A DNA stretch of 64,000 bases from Platerodrilus igneus. Its lineage: Eukaryota > Arthropoda > Insecta > Coleoptera > Lycidae. The translations under genes and the position numbers were made by a program. The DNA is taken from NCBI GenBank assembly GCA_036346225.1, contig JARFIW010001490.1, positions 1-64,000 of the forward strand. The letters run 5' to 3'. This document shows positions 1 to 10,536 of the stretch, piece by piece (the first letter of the stretch is position 1; the number at the start of each line of letters is the position of its first letter). The notes under the pieces were generated by a model, which searched no databases, was not told the DNA's origin, and saw only the letters and a list, made by a program, of their open reading frames with translations.

Positions 1-714
1 CCAACTGTATGAAGTTTTAACATTTTGTTTATGTACACTTCCACATATTTAAACAGATAATACGATCGATTAACCACTTTCGATTATTCTAACGGGAACC
101 ACCATACATTCCGCCGCACCGTTCTTTTTGAATCCAACGATCCGATGGGCTTCCACACTAACACCTAACGTATTTTTCCTATTATTTGTTTAACAAAAAC
201 TACCGGCACCGCAATGTCCGTATGTGGATGTAAGCAAATGTTTGTGGATGTGTACGAGAATATGGAACCATATACATTAATCAGTCAAAGCTATTTTATT
301 TAGTCCAAGAAAACTACTATTTTTTTAAACCGCAATTACTAATCGCCTTTATAGGTTTAACATTTCTACCATTTCCCAATGACTGGTGCTACGTACATGG
401 AAGCTTTAATTTCTTATTGGAGAGAATCCTTATTCTCCCACGCACTGTTGCGTAGTTGCATGCCCACCCCTTTTGGAAATATATGCTCGCTATAGATTGT
501 AGCATCCGCGGTTTTACTTAACTACACTTCGTGAGACCCCTTTAATCGTGTCTTTCTCGCTTACAATACAATAGGACTTGGTTTTTGTACCGACGAATTC
601 TAATACTATACCCCCATTAAATTCGTCTTTAAATTTCTCTACAACTTTTTTGTTGACAAGCGGTATATTGTATTTATTATTCTTGGGGTAGTCACTCTTT
701 TAAGATAACTATAT
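1..714. other. Unassigned AT-rich DNA
   Basis: No coding sequence is supported here on either strand. The short phrase actacacttcgtgag at about 519-533 also occurs just upstream of the small conserved ORF in the left arm of the giant palindrome (about 6604-6618), so at least part of this stretch belongs to the same repeat family. Nothing else is recognised. Confidence 0.4.
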
Positions 715-2110
715 TTTGTTTGGTATCAACTAATATTAGATTTTTCTAGGGAGCCCAAACCTGTAAATAGATTTTAAATAGGACCATCCCCATACAAAGT
801 TATGCATTTTAAAAACCCAAACCTCTAATTTTTGCCTATCTTTATTTAACTCCATCTGTAGAACCTTTTTTCGCTACCCAAGACATATGCTTTAACCAAC
901 CATTTTCCTAGAAATCTAAACCGCTGTGTCCCGCGAACACAACGTGGAGGTAACACGTATATTCTGTCAACCGAGATAGAAACAGGAAGGATTTTGAAGG
1001 TGGGCAAAGAACTTAAAGATTATGGATTCTTAAATATAATATATACAATAGATTTACATAATCTATACAAATATAAACAACTATCTTATATCTTTATGCC
1101 CCCCATGCGTAGGTTGCTGTACTATTAGGAATGATGTACCTTTTGTCATCTTTCCTCGATAAACTAATTTTATTAATAAGCTGCGTGTACAAATCGTATT
1201 TTTTACTCCGGATACATTCACCGGCAAGTACTCGATACCACCCAAATAAAGAATTAGATGCTTGGTGACTATTAACATCCGCTTCCCTCGTGCAATCTAA
1301 AAATTCCTAGAGATTCAGGTAGCTAAGAAAAATCTAATATTAATTGATACCAAACAAGATATATTTATCTCGAAAGATGAACTAAACAAGACGGAAAGTA
1401 TGGTATGACATTAAAAGCGAGTAGTGGTACTGTGACGGTATGCTCGCTTGAAGGTATGTGTGTAAAAAACGCTAAGGGGTGGTCCTATTTCAAATCTGTT
1501 TACAGATTCAAATTGTACATAAAATTCTAGACTAATTTGACGTACCGCATGGCTAAAAAATTTCTAAGGACGGTTAGAAATCGCTGCTGGTAAAAAATCT
1601 TAAAATGAGGGTAGCTCCCTGGGGGATGATGCAATCTAAAAAATTCTAAGATTCTAAGAAGATTCTAATACTAATTGATACCAAACAATGTACATTTATC
1701 TCGTGGGTGGAAATGGCTAGTCGAAGAAAGCTATTTGATTCAGAATGTTAGCCGTAAAAATCTTAAAATTGGGGTAGCTCCCTAGGAAGTGATTCTATCT
1801 AAAAAAAATCCTAGAAATTCAGGTAGCTGAAAAAAATCTAGTATTAATTGATACCAAACAATATAGATTTATCTCGTAGGTGGAAATGTGGAGAAAGATT
1901 TATCTTGCGGGTGGAAAGAATGTGGGTGTAAAGTAATCAAAATGGTTGATGTGTGAGCGTCCGAGCAAGGACGAAAGTAAGGAGGGAGCAAAGAGGCTAT
2001 TCATCTCCTCATTTCCTACTTATGGGAATTTACATGTAAATTTGGTCCAGATGTGTGAGGAAATGAGGGATTCTGGAGGAAATGAGGTTCTGATTCAACC
2101 AATTTTCTTC
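715..2110. repeat. Diverged fragments of the palindrome-arm repeat family
   Basis: Several mutated copies of the outer-arm sequence of the 5.76-11.43 kb palindrome lie here. One plus-orientation copy is at about 716-900. Minus-orientation copies are near 1300-1370, 1495-1700 and 1735-1880, each carrying variants of the phrases gataccaaacaa, ggggtagctccct and aaatcttaaaat. The end of the stretch (about 2045-2100) repeats the phrase cagatgtgtgaggaaatg that marks the outer end of the palindrome near 11215. This shows that the palindrome termini belong to a dispersed, multicopy family. Confidence 0.6.
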
Positions 2111-2328
2111 TCTTAAGGGGGTTAAGCTACCTGTGGCTGCCAAGATCCTCCAACACTTAGACTTTTGCCGAATTAATAGTTTTTCATTAAATACTTTCGC
2201 ACAATTAACATTAGTTGAGAATATTGCAAAAACAATACCTGTAGTTGCTATATTAATTCTCAAGTTGAAGTACAATTATTTTTTTCGCCATTAAGTTTTC
2301 CTTCTTGGAACTGATTGAACGCGTACCT

Positions 2329-2559
2329 TCATTGATTTTTATTCTGAACCAGTTCACACATTTCCCTGAAATTCCCACAGCGTACATCCTTAACTATCTG
2401 TGTACAATAGTCCAATCTAGGGCTACCTCTACCTCTCTTTTTTCTTATTTCTGCTTCTAATATATTCCGTGCTATTCCCTCATGTCTTAGTATGTGGTCT
2501 ATCATCCTATCTTTCCTACTTTTTACTGTTTTCCACATATTTCTTTCTTTGCTTACCAT
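2329..2559 (-). pseudogene. Non-LTR retrotransposon (LINE) RT C-terminal fragment
   Basis: The 76-residue reading contains the motifs RKDRMIDHILRHEG, ILEAEIRKKRGRG and RPRLD-like SPRLDYCTQIVKD. These are typical of the extreme C-terminal tail of RTE-like endonuclease/reverse transcriptase proteins of insect LINEs. Only this tail is present; no RT catalytic core precedes it at higher coordinates, so it is a 5'-truncated remnant. Two other pieces of similar LINE proteins lie at 13.78-14.10 kb (endonuclease N-terminus) and 46.5-47.7 kb (endonuclease C-terminus to RT start). The clade is inferred from motif memory only. Confidence 0.6.
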
Positions 2560-2779
2560 TTATAGCACCTCTTTGTTCTTAACTTTGTTTGTTTTGACCA
2601 TTTCACAGGATCTGTACAAAAAAAAAATCGTGGATAAACATTCATCCGCGTGTCCAAGGTGTAGGTTTGCTCACACCCTCCATAATGACAGGGCGGAAGA
2701 GATGGACTCGGGAACACGGATCACAGATCATGGGTGTCCTCTCATACTAAAAGGAATGGTCATTCAACGGTTCGATGTC

Positions 2780-3290
2780 AACCGAAGGAAGCACTCTGTG
2801 GTGAGTGCACGAAATTTTATCAAGTAACGAAAAATAAAAAAGATAACAACGAGTAATCATTGTCGTATACAGAAAGAATCGAGTAATGAACTCGTTTCTA
2901 ACAAGGAATACATTCAATGCTGGCGTTATCAAATATACCAAAAGGTGATTAGGAACTCGAACCACCCTTTATCAAATAGAGTATGATCCATTATTAAACG
3001 AATCTCTAGATTGAAGTAGTAAATGAAGTAATTATACTCTATAAGAATATAGGTTAAACAACAGACACCTAAAACAAGGTACCGACTATTCGTTGTAAAA
3101 GAGCATTTCGTTTTAAAATAAATAGATTTAAATGCAAATTATTAGGAAGCGTACTTATTGTAGGAAGGTCTAATATACCGGATGTTGTTGGAGGATTGAA
3201 GCATAATCTACGTAAACGATTAATAAAAAACAAAATAGGTACGTTTTAATTTTACCGTTGGAAAGTGAACGTAACAAGAGGACGAGAGGA
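2780..3290 (+). repeat. Direct repeat copy 1 (paralogous to 11820-12370)
   Basis: This stretch matches 11820-12370 in the same orientation with scattered substitutions and indels. Shared landmarks are acacctaaaacaaggtaccg, aaatagatttaaatgcaaat, ataccggatgttgttgg and ttggaaagtgaacgtaacaa. The copies diverge right after gtaacaag. The mariner-like element begins about 37 bp beyond the end of this copy. The two copies flank the giant palindrome. No coding sequence is supported in either copy, so the short ORFs here (for example 2492-2827) are treated as chance. Confidence 0.7.
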
Positions 3291-3326
3291 GACAGGAATC
3301 AGTACGACATTGAAACGCTTCCGATA

Positions 3327-4303
3327 TACAGAGTGGTAGAAAAGTCCCGGAACAGTCAAATATTTTGGGAAATATTCATCGCATCAAAAAAAGAAAAAAT
3401 ACGTGTTCAATATTTTTTTAAAAGCTATCCAATGACACCAAAATTGACCCCTCCCACCCCACCCCCTGGGGGTAGGGGTGGGGCAAATTTTAAAGTTTAA
3501 GTGGAAACCCCCATTTGTTATTGCAGATTCGGATTCCGCAGGATAAATTACCCCAAATTGACCTACGATACAAGCCATTTTTGATGATAGAAGACGTTGT
3601 AATTGACAAAACCAAAATAGGGTACAAAAACATTTGAAATCGAAAAATGTCAGAATTACATTCATTTTTAGTATTTATTTCGTTACTAACTTTTGATATT
3701 ATTTTGTGATGTCTCTGTCTGAAAGAGAAAGAATAATTGTCCTGATGATGCAGGGGTATGGAGATAAAGAAAGATCATTGCAGCAAGTCGCAGATTTATT
3801 CAATGAAGTCAATGCGGAACGTCAACCGATTTCTAAATCTACTGTGAGTCGAACAGTGAATCGTTTTGAGCGAACTGGTTCGATGAAGGATGAACCAAGA
3901 TCTGGAAGACCTAAAAGCGCGACAAATGCTCAATTTGAACACCTTCGGCGGTAATTTCGTTATGTATGAAATAAATAATTTATTATTTTACTTCTTTTAT
4001 TTTCTGATCCATCAATTCTTCTAGAAATAGTTAATTTTTGTCGATTGCAGCGCTATCTGCAAAAAACCTAAAAAAATTATGACTAACATTTTGTGGCGAA
4101 TCCAAATCTGCAATAACAAATGGGGGTTTCCACTTAAACTTTTAAAGTTGCCCACCCCTACCCCCAGGGGGTGGGGGTGGGGGTTCAATTTTGGTGTCAT
4201 TGGATAGCTTTTAAAAAATATTGAACACGTATTTTTTCTTTTTTTGATGCGAAGAGTATTTCCCAAAATATTTGACCTCTCCGGGACTTTTTACCACTCT
4301 GTA
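3327..4303 (+). mobile_element. Tc1/mariner-like element, deleted, long TIRs
   Basis: The stretch is bounded by inverted termini reading TACAGAGTGGTA then AAAGTCCCGGA on the left, with the reverse complement on the right; TA at each end fits the TA target duplication of Tc1/mariner transposons. The inverted similarity runs about 215 bp on each side (3327-3541 and 4089-4303). It includes a G-rich segment around a ggggtgggg phrase and ends near ttattgcagatt. The ~550-bp centre holds one short ORF resembling the transposase N-terminal helix-turn-helix and no DDE catalytic domain. It is therefore a nonautonomous deletion derivative. It could alternatively be an intact small element that encodes only a DNA-binding protein. 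Confidence 0.75.
3709..3954 (+). CDS. Transposase-type helix-turn-helix (DUF4817-like) protein, truncated
   Basis: The ORF of 81 residues begins at the ATG directly after an in-frame GTG. It contains LSERERIIVLMMQGYGD, an HTH segment SLQQVADLFNEV with QPISKSTVSRTVNRFERTG, and a linker DEPRSGRPKSAT. This arrangement is characteristic of the N-terminal DNA-binding domain of insect mariner/IS630-type transposases (DUF4817/HTH). The protein stops at HLRR, where a full transposase would continue into the second DNA-binding motif and the DDE catalytic region. It sits centrally between the inverted termini of the 977-bp element. A DNA-binding-only product could bind TIRs, but it may simply be a remnant. 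The frame is open without internal stops. Confidence 0.7.
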   Translation: MSLSERERIIVLMMQGYGDKERSLQQVADLFNEVNAERQPISKSTVSRTVNRFERTGSMKDEPRSGRPKSATNAQFEHLRR

Positions 4304-5760
4304 TTGTAATCGTTCAAGCGTCAGGTCGACATTTTACAGGAACGATCAAAAATAAAAAAAAGTTAATAAAAATATACTGTATACTAGCCTGAACCTATGA
4401 GAAAAGTTGGTGGGAGAAGATAATTACTGCGTCAGAAGCCCCATATATAGTATACTTACTTTACTTACGTAATTCAATGGATTTCTTGAAAGTATAAAAT
4501 GGATCACCCACTGACCCGCTGTTAATAGTTAGCTGACATTTGAACTAAGGGCTAGTTCTATATTGTTAGAGCAACGCGATCAAAAATTTCTTTAAAGTGC
4601 CAATCCTTTTCGTCGATGACTGTTAAACTTGTAAATCGCGTTTTATAGAAAGCATAAATGCGAAGCTTCTCTTAATGGGTTGGCTAATGGAAGCCACTGC
4701 GTTCGTTTTTGGCGTTATTTCTGTTGTTAAATTGAAAACGTTTTGTTTAGTATAAGTGCTTACGTACAAGCACAATTTGAAACGTGTTTGAAGCGGTTTG
4801 TCGTATGTAATTAGGCATATTTGATGCCTAAACATCTCATTCTCTTTTATCTACTACTAAAATTCCACTCTGTTTAACGTGTAAATTTTAATGAAACCGA
4901 AAATACAATTTGTAATGCAAAACATTGTGAAACTGAACGCCCGAAACCCTTAATTAGTTTACTAAAAAAAAAGTCAATAAATCGGATTTAAAAGGGGATT
5001 TCTAAGGAACTCGCATTTTTACGCTTATTGCATTTTAATGCCCTATGGTTTGTATTCCTTTACAAAAAGTTAGGCTTTTTTCTGAAAACTTCTTTTAAGA
5101 GCGCCAAGTTTGTCAAAGAATGCAACCCTAAAGCTATGGGAAACTTTATTTTGTAGCGTGTACTAGGCAGAGTGTTTTGAAAGGAGAGTCTGTTTCGAAA
5201 GTGCCGTAAGCCCGTTAGCAAGAGGTTTTCTTTATAGGACAAAGCCTGCGATTAAAAAGGTGTAGAAGTAGATGAGGAAGCAATTGGAAACACGAGGAAA
5301 GTTTGAATAGCTGAGGTCAGATGCTACGTACATCGACGTAGTCTGAAAGACAAAGAAAGAATGCCCGGGTTCAGTTGGCGAGTAGGCGGGGTATTACAAA
5401 TACAAAAATAACGGAAAGACCTGAAATAAAAAAATTATTAACCGTTCAGTATAGCCTGTAGGAGAAATCTACACCTGCAGTTATACCTAAATACAAAAAA
5501 AAAACAAAGGAAATGACACAGTAACAAAAGAACTCTAATTAGCAAAAAAAGAAAAAAAAACATTACAATCCCTGTCGGGTAACTAACACTTTGCAAGAAT
5601 AATGACTATGCTGTGTACCGTTTTCTACCTTCTTACTACCCAATATTTGGATACATTACAACGGGCATTAACCCAATTTGAGTAAGTAAGAATAAACAAT
5701 CTATTTTAGTATTTGCTAGCTAGAGTATTTGTATGCCAGATTTCACAACTTCTCTTAGAG
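4304..5760. other. No gene recognised
   Basis: The stretch is AT-rich, with only short ORFs of no recognisable content on either strand (for example minus ORFs at 4623-4835 and 5060-5242). No repeat partner elsewhere in the window was noticed. Confidence 0.4.
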
Positions 5761-6638
5761 TAGAAGATTAACTAGGTTACTTCTAAAACAAAACCACCCA
5801 TTTTCCCATGTTAAATCCCATAAGGCTCAAGGTCCGTTCTGGTCATTTTTGTACCAAGCATTGAAATCCCCATAAGGAGGAATTAAGGGTCAATTCAGAT
5901 TACTTTTCAACCAACACCCACAGTAGTACAAATACAGGGTATCTGGCCCCACATTTCCTCCAGCATCCACATTTCCTCACACATCTGAACCAAATAGTTT
6001 TCTTTCGAGATAAATATACCTTGTTTGGTATCAATTAATATTAGATTTTTTCAGCTACCTGAATTTCTAAAAACTTTTTAGATTGCATCATCCCCCAGGG
6101 AGCTACCCTCATTTTAAGATTTTTTTACCGACAGCGATTTTTGACCGTCCTTTTAAATTTTCTAACCATGCGATACATCAAATTAGTCTAGAATTTTACG
6201 CAGAATCCGAATCTGCAAACAGATTTAAAATTAGACCACCTCTTACAAAGTTACACTTTAAAGGCCCCAAACCTCTAAATTTTTGCATTCATATCTAACC
6301 CAGATAAAAGTTTTCTTCGACTACCTATATTTATTCTCCAAACAAATACATTAATTACAGAAGGAAAGTACGCTAAATTCAAGCCAATTAATAGCTAAGA
6401 ACACAAAAAAATTAAGCACACAAGAGTTTAATAATTTATTTTATCGAAGATTGCCGAAGACACTCAAACAGTGAACTAATGCAGTCACTAAACCAATTAG
6501 CATTAATACCAAGTATTCCGTACTTTCGTAGGTTGCTCATTTCCTAGAATCAAATCTTCCGCATTGTACAATGTCCTTAAAACTATCTACATTAATATTC
6601 CTAACTACACTTCGTGAGTGTTTCTGATAGATGTAGCA

Positions 6639-6845
6639 ATGGAAAGATATAATAGGAATGATGTTTTACAGAATCTCGCACATTATGTAATTAAGAGCAA
6701 ATTCAGTGATAGTGATATTGGGGTCATATTATACGAATTTATAAGAACCTACCCAAGATTATTTGAAAACAGTATTTGTAAACAAGTTGAGTATATGGAA
6801 GAGTACAACAGGTTTCCATTCCACGCATTTACGAGCGATGTTTAA
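6639..6845 (+). CDS. Unknown small protein A, left-arm copy (68 aa)
   Basis: The reading starts at the ATG for MERYNRNDVLQNLAHYV; an in-frame GTG lies seven codons upstream, preceded directly by a stop. The product is rich in charged and aromatic residues and ends FPFHAFTSDV. The right-arm copy (10324-10536, opposite strand) keeps the frame open with conservative changes. Shared segments include DIGVILYEFIRTY and QVEYMEEYNRFPFHAFTS. No signal peptide, transmembrane helix or zinc motif is visible, and I do not recognise the family. Preservation of the same ORF in both diverged arms is the main reason to think it is or was a real gene. Confidence 0.45.
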   Translation: MERYNRNDVLQNLAHYVIKSKFSDSDIGVILYEFIRTYPRLFENSICKQVEYMEEYNRFPFHAFTSDV

Positions 6846-7224
6846 ATTTTAAACCATAGATTTTAGAGAAAATACTGTAACACTATTAATTACACTTTGT
6901 TCTCTTATACGTTTCTAAATTGTTGTAACTACAGATATTAATAGCCCTAAATAAAATTATGTTATAGTTTTAAATAAAACGATTCTTCTTAATAATGTTG
7001 TAAAAACGTTTATAACACCCTTTAAAAAAATATACATCTTTGTTATAATTCTTTTCATAAAAACTTAGATACCCATTTCAGTTATGTGGACATTTAAAAA
7101 ATTAAACAATACCAATGTATACTTTATATTTTATAACATAAACAAGCTAATATATACAAAAATAATTTCTAAATTCACATCATTTATTTCTTATGATAAT
7201 AGTTGAGGTAGTTAAATTTTTACA

Positions 7225-7482
7225 TTAAAACTTACAATTTAGTATATATTTCATCTGAATATCTGCAAACAGTTTTATAAACCCCATCTCCTCGATTATT
7301 TCCATAAAATCATCCAAGTCCTCGGGCGTTATTAACACAGCAGTATAGTGCTGTATTGCTTCCTGGTATGACTGATACATAACACATTTTTTTCTTTCCA
7401 TCGAAAGTTGCCCACATTCTGCTTTTTTTACTCGTAGAGCATTGCAAAATCTTCAAATAACCTCCCCAAAGCCTTTATACAT
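7225..7482 (-). pseudogene. Unknown small protein C, left-arm copy (one in-frame stop)
   Basis: The reading runs from an ATG at 7480-7482 (MYKGFGEVI) to a stop at 7225-7227, about 85 residues. A single TGA follows MYKGFGEVI, where the right-arm copy has CAA (Q). From the internal ATG at 7399-7401 the last 58 residues are open: MERKKCVMYQSYQEAIQHY, then ITPEDLDDFMEIIEEMGF. The acidic helix-like tail and the agreement with the right arm support past coding. The family is not recognised. Confidence 0.35.
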
Positions 7483-7773
7483 ATTTGTTTAATTGTCTCT
7501 TTAAACTGTACACACAACAAATAGTAACTTCTACGCGAACAGTCCTTTTACATGAGCTACTCTTATTCGGATATGTACCGATTGTACCCAATTTGTGTGC
7601 ACGCACGAAACAACAGGTAGGGAATGTATCCTATGAACTAATCCATTACATTCCTTAAGAACATGCTAAAGACTTTAAAAATAATTGTAACTCATTAGAC
7701 ATCTAGTTAACCAGATAAACGCTAGTATGTTAGGTTGTGTCACTGTTTTCTGGATTAATTTCTTACACAGTTT

Positions 7774-8460
7774 TTCCCAAAGTATACGTGTCAGATTGGG
7801 GGTTATACTTTACACCATAAACCGACTTGTATATATTTTAGTATTCGTCTCTAGCTAACACGTCCGTATAATAAAGATGTACAGGCTTACCGTCAACTAG
7901 TAACTTAATCTTTTTTAAAAGCTCGCCTCTGTCTTCAACTTTAATCTCCTTTATAGGTTTTGACATTCTTTCCGCTATTCCTTGTGACTGGAAAGCGGTG
8001 ATTTGCAAGGGATCAATCAATTGTTTGTGCACCTCTTTGAATTTTTGCAGTGATGTAGTGCCTCCCTTTTTGTATACCACACACTTCTTTCGGACGGAAT
8101 CCTGCATAAAATGAAGTTTACGTTTATTTACAATAAAATCTTTACCGTTCGTTATCAAGAAACTTTGGATTGGGGCTAACCATTTAACGTCTTCTTCTAT
8201 ATTTACATATTCCTCGAAATTTTTACTATATCGCCACTTATCCAAATCAAAATCTTTTACAATAGTAATAAAACTATGTTTCAAGTCACCCCACCCCAAC
8301 ACTGCAAGCACATTTCTTTAAATTTTGGCTATGTCATGTCACCACTTATATGATCAAGAAAGATATGACGAAGGTTTGTGTGATCCTGTTTCCATAATGC
8401 GATTGCATTGGCGTTATCTCTGAGTCTATGTTTTAAGGTACTAGCGTAAGTTCGACATAA
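7774..8460 (-). pseudogene. Unknown protein B, left-arm copy (possible MSV199/BRO-like hint)
   Basis: The longest open part is 7838-8311 (157 residues, starting at an alternative GTG). Its in-frame stop near 7838 changes a GAA codon that the right arm retains. Reading through that stop, the sequence continues with NIYKSVYGVKYNPQSDTY to a shared stop just after LGKTV. Upstream, in another frame, both arms carry about 49 residues including LRDNANAIALWKQ and TNLRHIFLDHISGDM. These join the main frame across a frame change near ttgcag, which could be a splice acceptor or an indel. The segment VLGWGDLKHSFITIVKDFD loosely resembles the start of MSV199/BRO-type DNA-binding domains found in insect large DNA viruses. 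That is a weak inference. Confidence 0.4.
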
Positions 8461-8525
8461 GTAAAAGGAATCGATGATCTAATGTCGGAAACACTTTCAC
8501 CCTATGAGGCAATTTTACCCTATTC

Positions 8526-8644
8526 TGATGGAGATAAATTCAAGGAACTTTGCCATTAATGTACCCACAACCAGAACTAGATCTGATTATGCAAATAAAG
8601 AAATAGTTTAATATAATTGCATCATGGTGAAATTGCCTCATAGG
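8526..8644. other. Loop of the giant palindrome with 18-bp iterated motif
   Basis: This unique spacer separates the two arms. At its right edge (about 8626-8670) an 18-bp unit built on tgaaattgcctcataggg is repeated about two and a half times. The left arm edge has one clear inverted copy plus a partial one. The spacer holds no ORF of note. Iterated sites at a palindrome centre could be protein-binding sites or replication slippage; nothing here decides. Confidence 0.5.
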
Positions 8645-8724
8645 GTGAAATTGCCTCATAGGGTGAAAGTGTATTCGACATTAGATCATTGATTCCTTTT
8701 ACTTATGTCAAACTTACGCTAGTA

Positions 8725-9408
8725 CCTTAAAACATAGACTCAGAGATAATGCCAATGTAATCGGACTATGGAAACAGGGTCACACAAACCTTCGTCATAT
8801 CTTTCTTGATCATGTAAGTGGTGACATGACATATCCAAGATTTAAAGAAATGTGCTGTGCTTGCAGTGTTGGAATGGGGTGACTCGAAACATAGTTTTAT
8901 TACTATTGTAAAAGATTTTGATTCAGATAAGGGGCAATATAGTAAAAATTTCGAGGAGAATATAAATATAGAAGAAGACTTTAAATGGTTAGCACCAATT
9001 CGAAATTTCATGATAACGAACGTTAAAGATTTTATTGTACATAAACGTAAGCTTTGTTTTATGCAGGATTCCGTACGAAAGACGTTTGTGGTATACAAAA
9101 AGGGGGGCACTACATCTCTGTAACAATTGAAAGAGGTGCACAAACAATAGATCGATTCCTTGCAAATCACCGCTTGCCAGTCACAAGGAATAGCGGAAAG
9201 AATGTCAAAACCTACAAGGAGATTAAAGTTGAAAACAGAGGCGAGCTTTTAAAAAAAAATTAAGTAAGTTACTAGTTGACGGTGAGCTTGTACATTTTTA
9301 TTATACGGACGTGTTAGCTAGAGACGAATACGAAAATATATACAAGTCGGTTTATGGTGTAAAGTATAACCCCCAATCTGATACGTATAGTTTGGGAAAA
9401 ACTGTGTA
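8725..9408 (+). pseudogene. Unknown protein B, right-arm copy (frameshifted)
   Basis: This is the mirror copy of the 7774-8460 frame. Open parts are 8857-9123 (VLEWGDSKHSFITIVKDFD to KKGGTTSL) and 9054-9263 in another frame. A stop occurs right after GGTTSL, and a run of eight A near 9249 breaks the frame again. The C-terminal part TDVLARDEYENIYKSVYG is open here where the left arm has a stop, and the stop after LGKTV is shared. A 5-nt insertion relative to the left arm lies near 8850. Neither arm encodes the complete protein alone. The function is not recognised. Confidence 0.35.
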
Positions 9409-9686
9409 GGAAATTGATCCAAAAAACAGTGACACAACCTAACATACTAGCGTTTATCTGGATAACTAGATGGCTAAAGGGTTACAATTATTTTTAAAGT
9501 CAGCATGTTCTTAAGAAATGTAATGGATTAGTTCATAGGATACATTCCCTACCTGTTGTTTCGTGCGTGCACACAAATGGGATACAATCGGTACATATCC
9601 GAATAAGAGTAGCTCATATAAAAGGACTGTTCGCGTAGAAGTTATTATTTGTTGATTGTACAGTTTAAAGAAACGATTAAACAAAT

Positions 9687-9946
9687 ATGTATAAAGGCTT
9701 TGGGGAGGTTATTCAAAGATTTCGCAATGCTCTACGAGTAAAAAAAGCAGAATGTGGGAAACGCTTTTCGATAGAAAGAGAAAAATGTGTTATGTATTAG
9801 TCATACGAGGAAGCTATACAGCACTGTGCTGCTGTGTTAATAATGCCCGAGGATTTAAATGATTTTATGGAAATAATCGAGGGATGGTGTTTATAAAACG
9901 GTTGTCAGATATTCAGATGGAATATATACCAAATTGTAAGTTTTAA
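9687..9946 (+). pseudogene. Unknown small protein C, right-arm copy
   Basis: This is the mirror of 7225-7482. It opens MYKGFGEVIQRFRNALRV without the stop seen on the left, but it has an in-frame TAG after KCVMY and a further shift near the EGWCL segment before the shared stop. Comparison with the left copy shows that the two arms carry different disabling changes, as expected for independent decay after duplication. Confidence 0.3.
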
Positions 9947-10323
9947 AGTAAAAATTTAAGCACCTCGACTATTATCATAAAAAATGAATGATGTGAATTT
10001 AGAAATTATTTTTGTATATACTAGCTTTTTTATGTTATAAAATATAAAGTATATATTGGTATTGTTTAATTCTTCAAGTGTTCACATAACTGAAATGGGT
10101 ATCTAAGTTTTTATGAAAAGAATTATAACAAAGATGTGTATTTTTTTAAAAGGTGTTATAAATGTTTTTACAAAATTATTAATCAAAATCGTTTTATTTA
10201 AAACTATAACATAATTTTATTTAGGGCTATTAATATCTGTGGTTGAAATACAACAATTTAGAAACGTATAAGAGAACAAAGTGTAGTTAATAGTGTTACA
10301 CAATTTTCTCTAAAATCTATGGT

Positions 10324-10536
10324 TTAAAATTTAAACTCGCTCGTAAATGCGTGAAATGGAAACCTGTTGTACTCTTCCATGTACTCAACCTGTCTACCAA
10401 TACTGTTTTTAAACAAACTCGAATAGGTTCTTATAAATTCGTATAATATGACCCCAATATCACTATTACTGTATTTGCTTTTAATTACATCATGTGCGAG
10501 ATTCTGTAAGACATTATTCCTATTATATCTTTCCAT
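10324..10536 (-). CDS. Unknown small protein A, right-arm copy (70 aa)
   Basis: This opposite-strand partner of 6639-6845 begins at the equivalent ATG (MERYNRNNVLQNLAHDV) and stays open through FPFHAFTSEFKF, two residues longer than the left copy. About 11 of 68 aligned positions differ (for example Y to D, F to Y, PRLFEN to SSLFKN), and there are no stops or frameshifts. It is the only frame open in both arms, unlike proteins B and C. The family is not recognised. Confidence 0.45.
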   Translation of the reverse strand: MERYNRNNVLQNLAHDVIKSKYSNSDIGVILYEFIRTYSSLFKNSIGRQVEYMEEYNRFPFHAFTSEFKF

